In this document: in pieces, positions 1 through 8,706 of the stretch
Numbering within the stretch: the stretch's first letter is position 1
Layout: each line of letters opens with the position of its first letter
Assembly (NCBI GenBank): GCA_963794215.1
Contig: CAWCCQ010000001.1
Location: 1,178,001-1,242,000, forward strand
Reading direction: 5' to 3'
DNA length: 64,000 bases
DNA from: DATKRB01 sp963794215
GTDB lineage: Bacteria > Actinomycetota > Acidimicrobiia > Acidimicrobiales > RAAP-2
Made by a program: the position numbers and the translations under genes
The notes under the pieces: model-generated
What the model saw: only the letters and a program-made list of their open reading frames with translations
Told to the model about the DNA's origin: nothing
Database searches by the model: none

Positions 1-944
1 CCCGTCCCGGTGGGGTCACCAGTCTGGTCGACAAACCCCGGGATGACCCGGTGGAACGTCACGCAGTCGAAGAATCGGTGTTGTGCGAGGAACACGAAGT
101 TGTTGACCGTTTCCGCGACGGTGGACGCGTCGAGCGCGATCACAAAGGTTCCCACGTCGGTCGTGACCGTCGCGGTGTACGTCTTGGTCGTGTTGATCTC
201 ACCTGGCGGGGGACCAGCCCAAGTCGGCTTGTGAAGGGCGGCTCCGGGCTTGGAGGGACAGCCGGACGCGGCTGCGACTCGGTCTGCCGCTGCCTGGGCC
301 GCCGCCGTCGGATTGGCTGGAGGTGCAACGAAACGTGCGTTCTGCTCGGCGGCGGTCGTCACCAATACCCGCCGCAGATGCGCCGACAGCGCACCGCTGA
401 CTGGCGCCGCACCTGACCCAGCAGTCGTGCTGGTCGCCGAACCCAGGCCCGTGTCCATTGCCGCCACTTCCACGACGCTGCCCCGTAGCCAGAAGATGCC
501 AAAGCTGGAGGAGCTGCTCTTGCGGGCAGTGGCCGAGGGCCCGAGGGACCTGGGAGGGATCACTTGCGCCAGGGCGCTTCCGGTGGCCGCGATCCCCTGC
601 ATCAACGTGCGTGCCGCCTTCGTCGAATTGCAGAAGTAGGCCTCTGACACGAGTCCGGTACCACCGGTTCCGTCCTCGAATGCTTCCTGTACGACCGAGG
701 TGCAGTCCGGAAGCCCGGTGCTCTCTGACAGCTGGGCCGTGTGGACCAACTTGGTGAACCCCAGACCCACTGCCTGTTGCAAGGTGATGAGCTCATCGGT
801 CGGCTTGCTGACACCGGCGCCAGCACCCGACGCCGCGGCCGGTGCGAACACTCCGGTGGCGCCTATCACTGCTGCGACCAGGACCCCGTTGCCGAGGAAC
901 GCCCGCAATCGTCGGCGCCGGCTCTTGTGCACATGGTGTCGCAA
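1..944 (-). CDS. Secreted cyclophilin-type peptidyl-prolyl isomerase (partial, runs off left edge)
   Basis: The open frame enters from the left edge, so the 3' end is missing. The chosen start is TTG at 944, preceded by AAGGGTGA; GTG at 932 is the alternative. The N-terminus is basic (several Arg) followed by a hydrophobic stretch ending in an Ala-rich cleavage-like region, so the product is probably exported. About 200 residues of Ala/Ser/Thr-rich sequence with two pairs of Cys follow. The last residues visible are the start of a cyclophilin domain, with NNFVFLA then the signature F-H-R-V-I-P-G-F-V-D-Q-T-G-D-P-T-G-T-G. Cyclophilins isomerise Xaa-Pro bonds and assist folding. It is the last visible gene of the surface-protein locus, 34 nt after the sortase stop, which suggests a role in folding proteins outside the membrane; that role is inferred. 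Confidence 0.85.
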   Translation of the reverse strand, partial: MRHHVHKSRRRRLRAFLGNGVLVAAVIGATGVFAPAAASGAGAGVSKPTDELITLQQAVGLGFTKLVHTAQLSESTGLPDCTSVVQEAFEDGTGGTGLVSEAYFCNSTKAARTLMQGIAATGSALAQVIPPRSLGPSATARKSSSSSFGIFWLRGSVVEVAAMDTGLGSATSTTAGSGAAPVSGALSAHLRRVLVTTAAEQNARFVAPPANPTAAAQAAADRVAAASGCPSKPGAALHKPTWAGPPPGEINTTKTYTATVTTDVGTFVIALDASTVAETVNNFVFLAQHRFFDCVTFHRVIPGFVDQTGDPTGT

Positions 945-978
945 GGTTCACCCTTCATCTCGGACGGATCCGCGGCGA

Positions 979-2499
979 TCAGGCCGCCGCTGGTAGGAAG
1001 TTCTCGAGAACTTGGAAGAGGACGTAGAGCCCTGCCACCCAGATCGGCACCAGCACGAGCCAGCGCGCAACCGGGTCGAATCGTTGACCGAGACGCCGGC
1101 AGAAGAGCCCGAGCGCGATCAGGCCCATCCCGAGGACCGTGGCGGCCGGAAGCTCGCCCCAGTTCCAGCCGGCGGGCGCCTCGTCAACCAAGCGATACGA
1201 TCGAACCGGCCGGCTCGGCGCAGCGGAAGAGCCCGAGGGTTCCTTGAGCAGGGCGACCACCACCAGCCGCTGCGCCGCCGAGAACTCGGGGTTGCAAGTG
1301 GTCAAGGTCAGCCGGTTGTCGCCGAAATCCTGCAGCACCGCAGTGTCCGTCGGCTGCACCGGGTACGGGGTCTGGGACACCACATAGGTGAGTCGTTCGC
1401 CCCAAGTGGTGGTCAAATAGATCGGATCTCCCACCGCCAGTTCGGCCAGGCGATTGAAAGGAGCGCCGTGGGTGGTCCGGTGGCCGGCGATGGCGACGTT
1501 GCCCGCCTGCCCGGGTAGGGCGGTCCCAACGTAGTGGCCGGGACCCATCGCCAGGTCCGACGCTGCCGTGCCCGACACCACGTACTGATTGAGGGCGATC
1601 TTCGGAATGGTGAGCTGGGCGACTACCGACCCGTCAGCCGGATTCTGAAACCGCTCCGACGCCGCTATGAGGCGGATGGGACTGCTCGATGCGGCTCCCG
1701 ATGACGCACCAACGGGGCTGGTGCCCGGCGGGCGTACGCCACTGTGCAACTTGGCGTCGAATTGGGCACGAAGTGCCGCCTGTGCGTGATGTTCCCCAAT
1801 TGCCGTACCCCATAGCTGCCACGCCACGAAAAGCAGGATGATCGCGCCGATGTTGCGCACCCAAGTGAAGAGCGTGGCCAACCGCATTTGGCGACGAGCC
1901 TGTGCGGCGTCACGCCCGGCTACCGGTCGCCAGAGGCGCCGGCGGAGCCCCCCGCGTGGCGGCCGGCTCGCGAGCTCGAGGGGCCGTTCACCAAGGTCGG
2001 CCAAGGGCTGCGGGTCCGGTTGCGGATCCATCTGCGGCGGTGGAATCCTGACGCCGACGACAGGCGCCGCCTCGTGGGTCGGCGTGACTCCAGCAACCGA
2101 CCCAACGGAGCCGGGCACCGCAGAGGCCACTGACCGTGACGCACCATCCCGGTGACCTCCCCCCTCAACCGACGACGGCGGTGGTGGTGGGTCGAGTGTG
2201 GCTGTACCGAGATCCGAGATCGCCGGGCTCAGATCGGTCGGCTCGCCGCGAGACCCTGACGACGACTTCGGCAGACGATCCAACTCCTCGCCGTGAGCGA
2301 GGAGCACAAGCCGGCCCAGCGTCCGGATGGCACCCCGATCCCACGATCGGGTCGCCAGCGCGCCCTCGATGATGCGCTCCAGCTCCGGACGCTCTACCTG
2401 AGTGGGCACCGGTGTCTCGCACGCTCCCCTACCCTCGGCACCGATCGGGCCGGCGGCGCGGAGCGGCGCCGGCGCGTCAGTGGTCGTCGCGGGCGTCAA
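979..2499 (-). CDS. Class E (LAxTG-type) sortase with long cytoplasmic N-terminal region
   Basis: Sortases are membrane transpeptidases that cut a C-terminal sorting signal and link the protein to the cell wall. Here residues 1-205 are Pro/Gly-rich and probably cytoplasmic, with a helical patch near 38-75. A membrane helix lies near 215-235 and the sortase domain at about 285-420. Catalytic residues are visible: His340 in AGHRTTHG, Cys402 in TLTTC and Arg411 in AAQRLVVV. Two further hydrophobic helices follow at about 447-466 and 478-500, as in class E enzymes. The family is usually 200-350 residues, so 506 is long. The start is TTG at 2499, because a TAG lies four codons upstream in frame. 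It follows the exosortase gene by 42 nt. Likely substrates are the four LAFTG-tailed proteins encoded upstream in the same gene run. Confidence 0.9.
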   Translation of the reverse strand: MTPATTTDAPAPLRAAGPIGAEGRGACETPVPTQVERPELERIIEGALATRSWDRGAIRTLGRLVLLAHGEELDRLPKSSSGSRGEPTDLSPAISDLGTATLDPPPPPSSVEGGGHRDGASRSVASAVPGSVGSVAGVTPTHEAAPVVGVRIPPPQMDPQPDPQPLADLGERPLELASRPPRGGLRRRLWRPVAGRDAAQARRQMRLATLFTWVRNIGAIILLFVAWQLWGTAIGEHHAQAALRAQFDAKLHSGVRPPGTSPVGASSGAASSSPIRLIAASERFQNPADGSVVAQLTIPKIALNQYVVSGTAASDLAMGPGHYVGTALPGQAGNVAIAGHRTTHGAPFNRLAELAVGDPIYLTTTWGERLTYVVSQTPYPVQPTDTAVLQDFGDNRLTLTTCNPEFSAAQRLVVVALLKEPSGSSAAPSRPVRSYRLVDEAPAGWNWGELPAATVLGMGLIALGLFCRRLGQRFDPVARWLVLVPIWVAGLYVLFQVLENFLPAAA

Positions 2500-2541
2500 C
2501 GGTCGTCCCTACCAGCGGGGGTCCGCCCACCGCGAGCACAG

Positions 2542-4299
2542 TCAAGCCGGCCTCGCACGCGTGGCGTTGGGGTGGGCGCTCACCTTGGCCTGGGCCTGGA
2601 TCATCTCGCGGGCGAAGCTTACGAGGAAATTGCGGTTGTTCAGGAGGGCAACGTCCCCTTGGTCGGCGGAGTTGAGCGAGCCGGCAAGGTTGCGTATCCC
2701 TCGGGCTTTGGCATGCCCCACAACAGCGCCCCGGCCGCTGTTCTGAACGTAGAGGACCACCCGCTCGTAGTCAGTCGACGTACCCGCCTTGACCGGCACG
2801 ATCCAATAGACGATCGACCAGCTCCCGTACTGCTGAGAGGTGTAGGACATCGCCTGACCGGTGATGCCACCAGTCAGCGACACCTGGGCCACGTCCGCCA
2901 ACAAATAGCCGTGGAACTGGTAACACGCTTCCACTCCATAGGCCGAAAAGGTGCTCAGATCCGGTGTGTTGATCACGTCGGCCACCACAGGAAAATCGGT
3001 GTGCAGGTCTCCTCCCTTTGTGGCATAAAACGTGTAGCGATTCCACACCGAGGCGTCCCCGAAGAGGGGCTTGGCCCAATCGAACGACGCGGTGTAATCG
3101 CTGCGCCAGCCCGCGGGTAACGCCGGTGTCGCGATAAAGGACGCCAGCCTCGGCTCGCCCGCGGCGTCGGCCACGAGGTTGTAGGACTTTAGTCCCAGGT
3201 TCGCCACCCCCAGCACCACGCCAGCCGCGAGCACGACGACCAGTGCCATGAACACCTTGGGGACAGCCAGGTTCGCCTTGGCCCGGACACCCCTGGGGTC
3301 GGATCGTGGTGGCGGGGGTTCGGCGATTCCGACGTGCATGCCCAATGGCTTGATGAGCAGCACCATGATCAGCACACCCACAGAGAACGTGACCAGTCCG
3401 ACGAAGGGGTGCAGGATGTTGATGGCGATGCTCTCGCCCCACATCCTGCCGGCCCAGAAGATGAACGTGATGCGGCCCAGGTTGATGATCCACAGCAGAG
3501 CCATCCCGCCAATCAGCCAGAGCACCTTGCGCACGATCGGGCCGCGGACCACCGCGCCAAAGGCTGACCCGACCAACAAGAAGCCGACAACACTGTTGAC
3601 CCCCGAGCAGGCCGACACCACACTGAGGGCAAAGGTATGGCCGCCGTGCTGCACGAGGAACAGCGTGTCGTCGATCGTGCCAGCGGGGGTCGCCACCTTC
3701 ACCACGTGCAGGATGCCTCGCATGCCGAAGAGGGTCGCCGTGGTGAAGGCGTCGAGCAGTCTGAGCAGAACTGTCTGGTAGGGGTACGGCCAGGCGAGCA
3801 GCAGATAGCTGACCGCCAGCTTCTGACGCCACAGCACCCGGACGCCGAAGATGATGGCCACCGCGCCGGCCACGAAGAACGGCAGGGTCAACAGATCGAT
3901 CCGCCAAACCCAGAACATGGCCGAGAGCTTGGCGGGAAGCAGGAGGTTGACTGCCAGGGCCGCCGCGACCAAGGGCACGCCGACGATGTAGTCCACCTGC
4001 CTGTCGTAGATAGCCGGCTCAGCCTTCATCGGTCGAGCCCGGATGGCGGCCAACGCCAGGGCGATCGCCGGCACCAGGCTGATGTACGCCAGCGGCGTCT
4101 CGAGCCCGGCCACGGCGAGCAGCGTCGACAGCGAGTAGTTGTAGGCAACCACGGTCACCGTCAGCAGCGCGCCGACCTGTACCGCTGCTCGAGTTCGGGG
4201 CGCGGCATACGCCCAACGGTCGTGCAGCTGGACGATGACTTGGCGCAGCGCAACCAGGTGGGACGAACGCCCTGTGTCGAGCTCCACTGCCTGGGTCAT
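2542..4299 (-). CDS. Exosortase/archaeosortase family protein with EpsI-like C-terminal domain
   Basis: Exosortases are multi-pass membrane cysteine transpeptidases unrelated to sortases; they recognise a short motif, helix and Arg-rich tail at the C-terminus of exported proteins. Residues 40-320 hold about eight hydrophobic helices. The family's catalytic triad is recognisable: Cys231 in SACSGVNS, Arg276 in NLGRITF and His297 in ILHPFVGLVTF. Residues 340-365 form another helix, followed by a soluble domain of about 210 residues resembling the EpsI-like partner often fused to exosortases. The ATG start at 4299 is 52 nt after the pstB stop. Finding it directly beside a class E sortase is unusual; the two enzymes should handle different tails. 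Candidate substrates are the TPExP-tailed proteins ending at 17434 and 33717. Confidence 0.85.
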   Translation of the reverse strand: MTQAVELDTGRSSHLVALRQVIVQLHDRWAYAAPRTRAAVQVGALLTVTVVAYNYSLSTLLAVAGLETPLAYISLVPAIALALAAIRARPMKAEPAIYDRQVDYIVGVPLVAAALAVNLLLPAKLSAMFWVWRIDLLTLPFFVAGAVAIIFGVRVLWRQKLAVSYLLLAWPYPYQTVLLRLLDAFTTATLFGMRGILHVVKVATPAGTIDDTLFLVQHGGHTFALSVVSACSGVNSVVGFLLVGSAFGAVVRGPIVRKVLWLIGGMALLWIINLGRITFIFWAGRMWGESIAINILHPFVGLVTFSVGVLIMVLLIKPLGMHVGIAEPPPPRSDPRGVRAKANLAVPKVFMALVVVLAAGVVLGVANLGLKSYNLVADAAGEPRLASFIATPALPAGWRSDYTASFDWAKPLFGDASVWNRYTFYATKGGDLHTDFPVVADVINTPDLSTFSAYGVEACYQFHGYLLADVAQVSLTGGITGQAMSYTSQQYGSWSIVYWIVPVKAGTSTDYERVVLYVQNSGRGAVVGHAKARGIRNLAGSLNSADQGDVALLNNRNFLVSFAREMIQAQAKVSAHPNATRARPA

Positions 4300-4351
4300 C
4301 GCACGTCCTTGTCGGCTCGGTACCCAAAGCGAGAGGGCAACGGTCGCTTGC

Positions 4352-5296
4352 TCATCCGAACCGTCCGTTCACGTAGTCAGCGGTACGAGGATCGCGAGGG
4401 TTGGCGAACATGCCCGCGGTGGGTCCAGCCTCGACGATGTGGCCGGGCATCCCCTCGCCATCGAGCAGGAAGAGCGCGCAGTTGTCCGACACTCGCTGGG
4501 CCTGTTGCATGTTGTGGGTGACGATGACGATCGTCACGTCGCGGCTCAGCTCTCGAATGGTCTGTTCGATGACCCCCGTTGAGATGGGGTCGAGCGCCGA
4601 GCATGGCTCGTCCATCAGCAGCACCTTCGGCCGCACCGCCAGCGCCCGGGCGATGCACAGGCGCTGCTGCTGTCCACCCGACAGAGCGCCACCTGACTCG
4701 TTCAGCCGGGTACGCGATTCGCGCCAGAGGCCTGCACGCTCCAGGCATTCCTGCACCAAGGCGTCCGCGTTCGCAACCTTCGAACCCGACAGGCGCAGAC
4801 CGGCCAACACGTTCTGAGCGATGGTCATCGACGGGAAGGGATTGGGTTTCTGGAAGACCATGCCAATCCGGAGCCTCGTTTCGGTCACCCGGAGCGTTGG
4901 GCCGTAGATGTCGACGCCGTCGAGGGTGACCGACCCCGACAAAGCCGCGCTCGGCACCAGCTCGTGCATCCGGTTCAGGATGCGGAGGAAGGTCGACTTC
5001 CCGCATCCCGACGGGCCGATGAGCGCGGTCACCTTGCCCGGCTCCATGTCCAGCGAGATGCGCTCCAAAACCTTGTTGGACCCGAACCACGCGCTCACAT
5101 TCGTCGCCTGCAACAACGACTGCGGGGGTCTTTCGCCCGACCAGCGCGTGCCCGAAGGCGGTGGCGCCAGGGTCGGCCAGCCCGTAGCCCGTGGGTGTCC
5201 AGGGTCACCGACGCCCTGACTGGCAGCACCCGTAGGAGACGGCGACCCCGGCGCAGGGCCGGACCAGCCCGCGGGCGGATGCTGGGTAGTCGTCAT
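4352..5296 (-). CDS. pstB: Phosphate ABC transporter ATP-binding protein PstB
   Basis: This is the ATPase that powers PstCA. The first 70 residues are a Pro/Gly-rich extension not normal for PstB (usual length about 250-260). The ABC domain follows, with Walker A GPSGCGKST, the PstB-typical Q-loop FQKPNPFPSMTI, signature LSGGQQQR, Walker B VLLMDEP, the SALDPIST D-loop and the switch His in VTHNMQQAQR. It ends in the PstB-like DYVNGRFG. Its ATG overlaps the TGA of the upstream PstS-type gene (ATGA), so translation is probably coupled. The transported ligand is presumed to be phosphate by family; the sequence alone cannot prove it. Confidence 0.95.
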   Translation of the reverse strand: MTTTQHPPAGWSGPAPGSPSPTGAASQGVGDPGHPRATGWPTLAPPPSGTRWSGERPPQSLLQATNVSAWFGSNKVLERISLDMEPGKVTALIGPSGCGKSTFLRILNRMHELVPSAALSGSVTLDGVDIYGPTLRVTETRLRIGMVFQKPNPFPSMTIAQNVLAGLRLSGSKVANADALVQECLERAGLWRESRTRLNESGGALSGGQQQRLCIARALAVRPKVLLMDEPCSALDPISTGVIEQTIRELSRDVTIVIVTHNMQQAQRVSDNCALFLLDGEGMPGHIVEAGPTAGMFANPRDPRTADYVNGRFG

Positions 5297-6843
5297 CGGC
5301 TCTCTCCTCTGGGCAGAGCCCGTCGATGCCTTCGTCGAAATGTCGCGCCCACCGCCACCAACCCGCTCCCGACCACGCCGAGGGGAACGGTGTCGCTCAC
5401 TCCGGTGAACGCCAGACCGCCTCCTCCCCCCGACGAGCCGCCGGTTCCGTCCGACGTCCCGCCCTCGGGCGACGCCGAACTTCCCGTGCCGGTCGTGGTC
5501 GTGGTCGGGGTAGTGGTCGTGGTCGTGCCGCTTGCCGAGGTGGTCGTGGTAGTGGTCGACGCCGTGTTGACGAGCGCCGCCTCGGTGTCCAGCTGAGCCG
5601 CCACCTGCAGGCCGGCGGTAACGAGTGCGGTCGTTGCTGGTGCCGCGCCGAAACGGGCGATCGCCGCCTGACCGGTTGGTCCCAACACGTATCGGACGAG
5701 GTTGGCCAGGGCGGTCGCCTTATTCGCCGGGAGTCCACTCGTCGGAACGACCAGGTAGCTCTCCACCATGAGGTAGTTGTTGTAGGCCGTGGCGTCGGTC
5801 GTGCTCGGGTTGAAGGTGACTGTGTTGTTGGACGCAATGGTGATGTGCTGTTCCGCCGCGGCCGCTGCGGTCTCAGAAGGAGCCACGAAGGTGGTGGTGC
5901 CAGAGTCGGCATTCTGCACCGCCGCGGTCGGGAGATTGAGCGGGGCGCCGAGGGGTGCGCCGGTCCAGATCGACGAGATCGGGAATACCGCGCCCAGCAC
6001 CCAGTTGGCGGCGAGCATGCTCGGGGTATTGGTCGTCGCATCGATAGTGAGGAGGTGACCGAGCAGCGGGTTGTCCCCCCCGATGATGGTGTTCTGCGAG
6101 TACGGCCAGTGTTCGCTCGGCGTCGGGTCTGTCGTGACAGCCGACTGCGTGGCGAAGGCCGACGTCAGTCCGGCCTGAAAGTACCCCTTGGCCGTCGGAT
6201 CGCTGTCGAGCAGCGACATCAAGGCGAGGTTCTCCATCGTAGGGTCGGCATTCGCCCACAGGGAGATCCCGTCGGGAGCCAGGGTCCCGCCATTCGAGCA
6301 GAGGAGACGGGAGTCACCCCAGCTGGCCACCGGCTGGGCGGCGTCGATACCGAAGATCCCTCCAAGGTCGTCTACGGTCAGATCGACGTGCTGGCACAGG
6401 TCGGTGGCGGGGTCGATGGTGCCCCCGGCTCCCGAGTACGTGCTATTCGGAACCAGGGTGGCGACCGCCACCGGGGTGGCTGCGAAAGGGACGTAGGCGA
6501 AGGGCCGCCCGTTGTCAGCCGCGGCGCTCGCCTCCGGCTCGGTCAAAGGCCGCTCGGTCACTGCAAAGTCGGCTCCGAACTGACCAGGACTGGTTCCGAC
6601 GAAGTCGGCCACCCCAGTGTCGAGCCCGGTCGCCACGTACGAGCCGTTGAGCCCATCGAGAACCGGTGTGGCGTCACCCAACACCTTGGTGACAACCGGC
6701 TGGAGAAACGTGCCACCCTCGCCACTGAGAGTGCCGGCGTCGGTATCGGCCACGGCTGGCGTCCCCCCTCCCACCGCGACGATCGTCAGCGCACCGCCGA
6801 GCAGGGCAGCAACGACACCCCGCCGCAACCCTCGGCTGGTCAC
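5293..6843 (-). CDS. PstS-like substrate-binding protein with LAFTG wall-sorting signal
   Basis: I place the start at GTG 6843, which overlaps the stop of the preceding gene (GTGA). From there a signal peptide (RGLRRGVVAALLGGALTIVAV) is followed by a PstS-type periplasmic-binding fold: GGTFLQPVV, then GADFAVTERPLTEPE and VPFAATPVAVATLVP, the pattern seen in PstS-family receptors. A Thr-rich linker near residues 430-470 and a Gly-rich stretch lead to LAFTG (5401-5415), a hydrophobic helix and RRRHRR. That tripartite tail is what a class E sortase recognises, and one is encoded 2.8 kb downstream. The protein should therefore be a wall-anchored receptor rather than a free or lipid-anchored one. 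Its ligand cannot be told from sequence; it has diverged from the other PstS here. Confidence 0.82.
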   Translation of the reverse strand: MTSRGLRRGVVAALLGGALTIVAVGGGTPAVADTDAGTLSGEGGTFLQPVVTKVLGDATPVLDGLNGSYVATGLDTGVADFVGTSPGQFGADFAVTERPLTEPEASAAADNGRPFAYVPFAATPVAVATLVPNSTYSGAGGTIDPATDLCQHVDLTVDDLGGIFGIDAAQPVASWGDSRLLCSNGGTLAPDGISLWANADPTMENLALMSLLDSDPTAKGYFQAGLTSAFATQSAVTTDPTPSEHWPYSQNTIIGGDNPLLGHLLTIDATTNTPSMLAANWVLGAVFPISSIWTGAPLGAPLNLPTAAVQNADSGTTTFVAPSETAAAAAEQHITIASNNTVTFNPSTTDATAYNNYLMVESYLVVPTSGLPANKATALANLVRYVLGPTGQAAIARFGAAPATTALVTAGLQVAAQLDTEAALVNTASTTTTTTSASGTTTTTTPTTTTTGTGSSASPEGGTSDGTGGSSGGGGGLAFTGVSDTVPLGVVGSGLVAVGATFRRRHRRALPRGESR

Positions 6844-8651
6844 GGCACCTTCTGCGTCCGCCGGCCGCGGAGCATTCGCCTCCGAGCCACCCACCCGGCC
6901 GCCAGCAGGCCCGCTCCGACCGCCGCCTCTGGCAACGGGTTTCCACCAGTGAACGCCAGGGGCGTCGATCCGGTCAGCGATACCCCGGGATCGACACCGG
7001 CGCCCGAACCGCCCGAGCTGCCAGAGGTCGACGTGGAGCTCTCGTGTGAGGCGGTCGACGACGCGGCGGTCGAGCCACTCGTACTCGAGGCGCCCCCCGA
7101 CCCTCCCGACGTGCCGGCTGCGCCCGACGCAGGCGGCACCGGGGCGGTCACGTTGGTGACCCCGCAGGTGGGAGTGGTCTGGCCCGCCGCGACCTCTGTC
7201 GGCGTGAGGTCGCCACACGCGTATGCCGCCGCTTCGGCCGAGGTCACTGCCACCGCCCCGGGGACGTCCGCGGTCACCGACTTGATCCCGTATTGCTCGA
7301 GGGACAGGCCCAGGCTGGCGTAGCCGATGCTGGGCGACTTCTGTTGCCCAAGCGTCAAGACGTAATTGATGAAGCTACTCAATACCGCTCCCTTCGAGCT
7401 CTGCCAGCCCTGGGTCGGCGTCAGCAGGTAGCTGTAGGTGGACGGGTTGTAGACGTGAGGGCCCGCGCCGCTGAAGTCGAGCTGGTGGGTGCCGTTTGGA
7501 AGTTGGGTGGCGTAGGCGAGGGCCGATGCGACATCGACTGGGGTCGGTTGGGTGTAGTCACCGCTGGCGTTCTCCACCGAGGCCACGCCCTTAGTCGGGT
7601 CGCTCCCGCCGAAGCCGTCGTCGGTGGCGTACTTGACCTGTACCGCTCCGACGGAGCCGCTGTTGGTCTCGATGTCTCCGGCCACCTGGGCGGTGCTCTG
7701 GGTATCGAGCCCGTTGGATAGGGGTGGCCAGTTGGATTCCGGCGCGGTGGGTGAGATCGCCACACCGCCGGTGGGTCCTCCCTGCTGGTGGTTCTCCTGG
7801 TTGGCGAACGCCGACCAGAGCGCCGGTTGCTCAGCGATGCACCACTCCTCGAGCACGAAGTTGGTGCCGGCGGCATCGCTCTCGGTGACCGGCTTAATAG
7901 CCAGGTTCGGCAGGGTCACCCCGGGGTTGGAGCTGGCAATGCTGGCGTCATTCCAATTAGTGATACCGCCGGTCATGATGGCGCAAGCCGTGTAGCTGGT
8001 GAGCTGGAGCGTCTTGGTGAGGCCCGGAATGTTGTACATGAACGCGATGCCCCCCGCGGTAACTGGCACGTAGATGAACGGGAAGCTGGGCGGCACGGTG
8101 TCCGTGCTTCCCAGCCCGTACGCGATATCGCTCACCGCGATGTCCGTCGTGCCCTGTTGGAACTCGTAGCGACCGTCGCCCGAAGAGGTGCTCGAGTAGT
8201 TGATAGTGAGGTTGTAGGGCGGGGGCATCACGGTGTTGACGAACGTTTCGATCGCTGGCGCAGCGAACGACGACCCCGTGCCGTTCAGCGTGACGCCGGT
8301 GTGGGGCGAGATCGCCGTGCCGTGGAGAATTGGTGCCCCAGGGGCTTCGGTGGTCGGGACGGAGGCAGGCGCGGTCGTTGTGCTGACCGACATGGCCGGC
8401 GTCGTGGTGGTTGTGACCGCCGTCGCTGTCGTGGTGGACACGACCGGCGTGGTGCTGGTCGTGCCCGGCGCCGCCGTGATGACCGTGGTCGTAGAGCCCG
8501 AGTCACCAGCCGTGGTCGCGCCTGCCGGCACCGCCAGGACCGAACTCGCGGTGACGATGAGGGCCACCAGGGCCAAGTGGCCCTGACGCCACAGTCTTTC
8601 GGTGCGGCCGAAGTGTCTGGTGCGCGACGAGCATCGCTCGTGTCCGCTCAT
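6840..8651 (-). CDS. pstS: PstS phosphate-binding protein with LAFTG wall-sorting signal
   Basis: ATG at 8651 is chosen because AAAGGAG lies about 10 nt upstream; an upstream in-frame start would add 13 residues. A signal peptide is followed by a Thr-rich linker (about 50-110) and then a PstS domain. Visible hallmarks are NGTGSSFAAPAIETF, NYSSTSSGDGRYEFQQGTTDIAVSD (written here in two parts: the binding-loop Ser/Thr/Gly run, then the Asp segment) and the PVTAGGIAFMYNIPG region, all typical of phosphate-binding PstS. A Ser/Gly-rich spacer precedes LAFTG (6945-6959), a hydrophobic helix and RRRMLRGRR. Predicted to deliver phosphate to PstCA while held in the wall. It sits between pstA (55 nt upstream) and a second PstS-like gene (4-nt overlap). 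Confidence 0.88.
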   Translation of the reverse strand: MSGHERCSSRTRHFGRTERLWRQGHLALVALIVTASSVLAVPAGATTAGDSGSTTTVITAAPGTTSTTPVVSTTTATAVTTTTTPAMSVSTTTAPASVPTTEAPGAPILHGTAISPHTGVTLNGTGSSFAAPAIETFVNTVMPPPYNLTINYSSTSSGDGRYEFQQGTTDIAVSDIAYGLGSTDTVPPSFPFIYVPVTAGGIAFMYNIPGLTKTLQLTSYTACAIMTGGITNWNDASIASSNPGVTLPNLAIKPVTESDAAGTNFVLEEWCIAEQPALWSAFANQENHQQGGPTGGVAISPTAPESNWPPLSNGLDTQSTAQVAGDIETNSGSVGAVQVKYATDDGFGGSDPTKGVASVENASGDYTQPTPVDVASALAYATQLPNGTHQLDFSGAGPHVYNPSTYSYLLTPTQGWQSSKGAVLSSFINYVLTLGQQKSPSIGYASLGLSLEQYGIKSVTADVPGAVAVTSAEAAAYACGDLTPTEVAAGQTTPTCGVTNVTAPVPPASGAAGTSGGSGGASSTSGSTAASSTASHESSTSTSGSSGGSGAGVDPGVSLTGSTPLAFTGGNPLPEAAVGAGLLAAGWVARRRMLRGRRTQKVP

Positions 8652-8706
8652 CTGCCCTTGCTCCTTTGTCGAGATGGACTGGATCGCCACAACGGGCGAC
8701 GGCCGA

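Noticed and set aside
5326..7323. 665-codon plus-strand open frame
   Set aside because: It lies opposite two clear PstS-type genes; the translation is Arg/Gly/Ala-rich without any family-like motif. High GC makes long antisense frames common.
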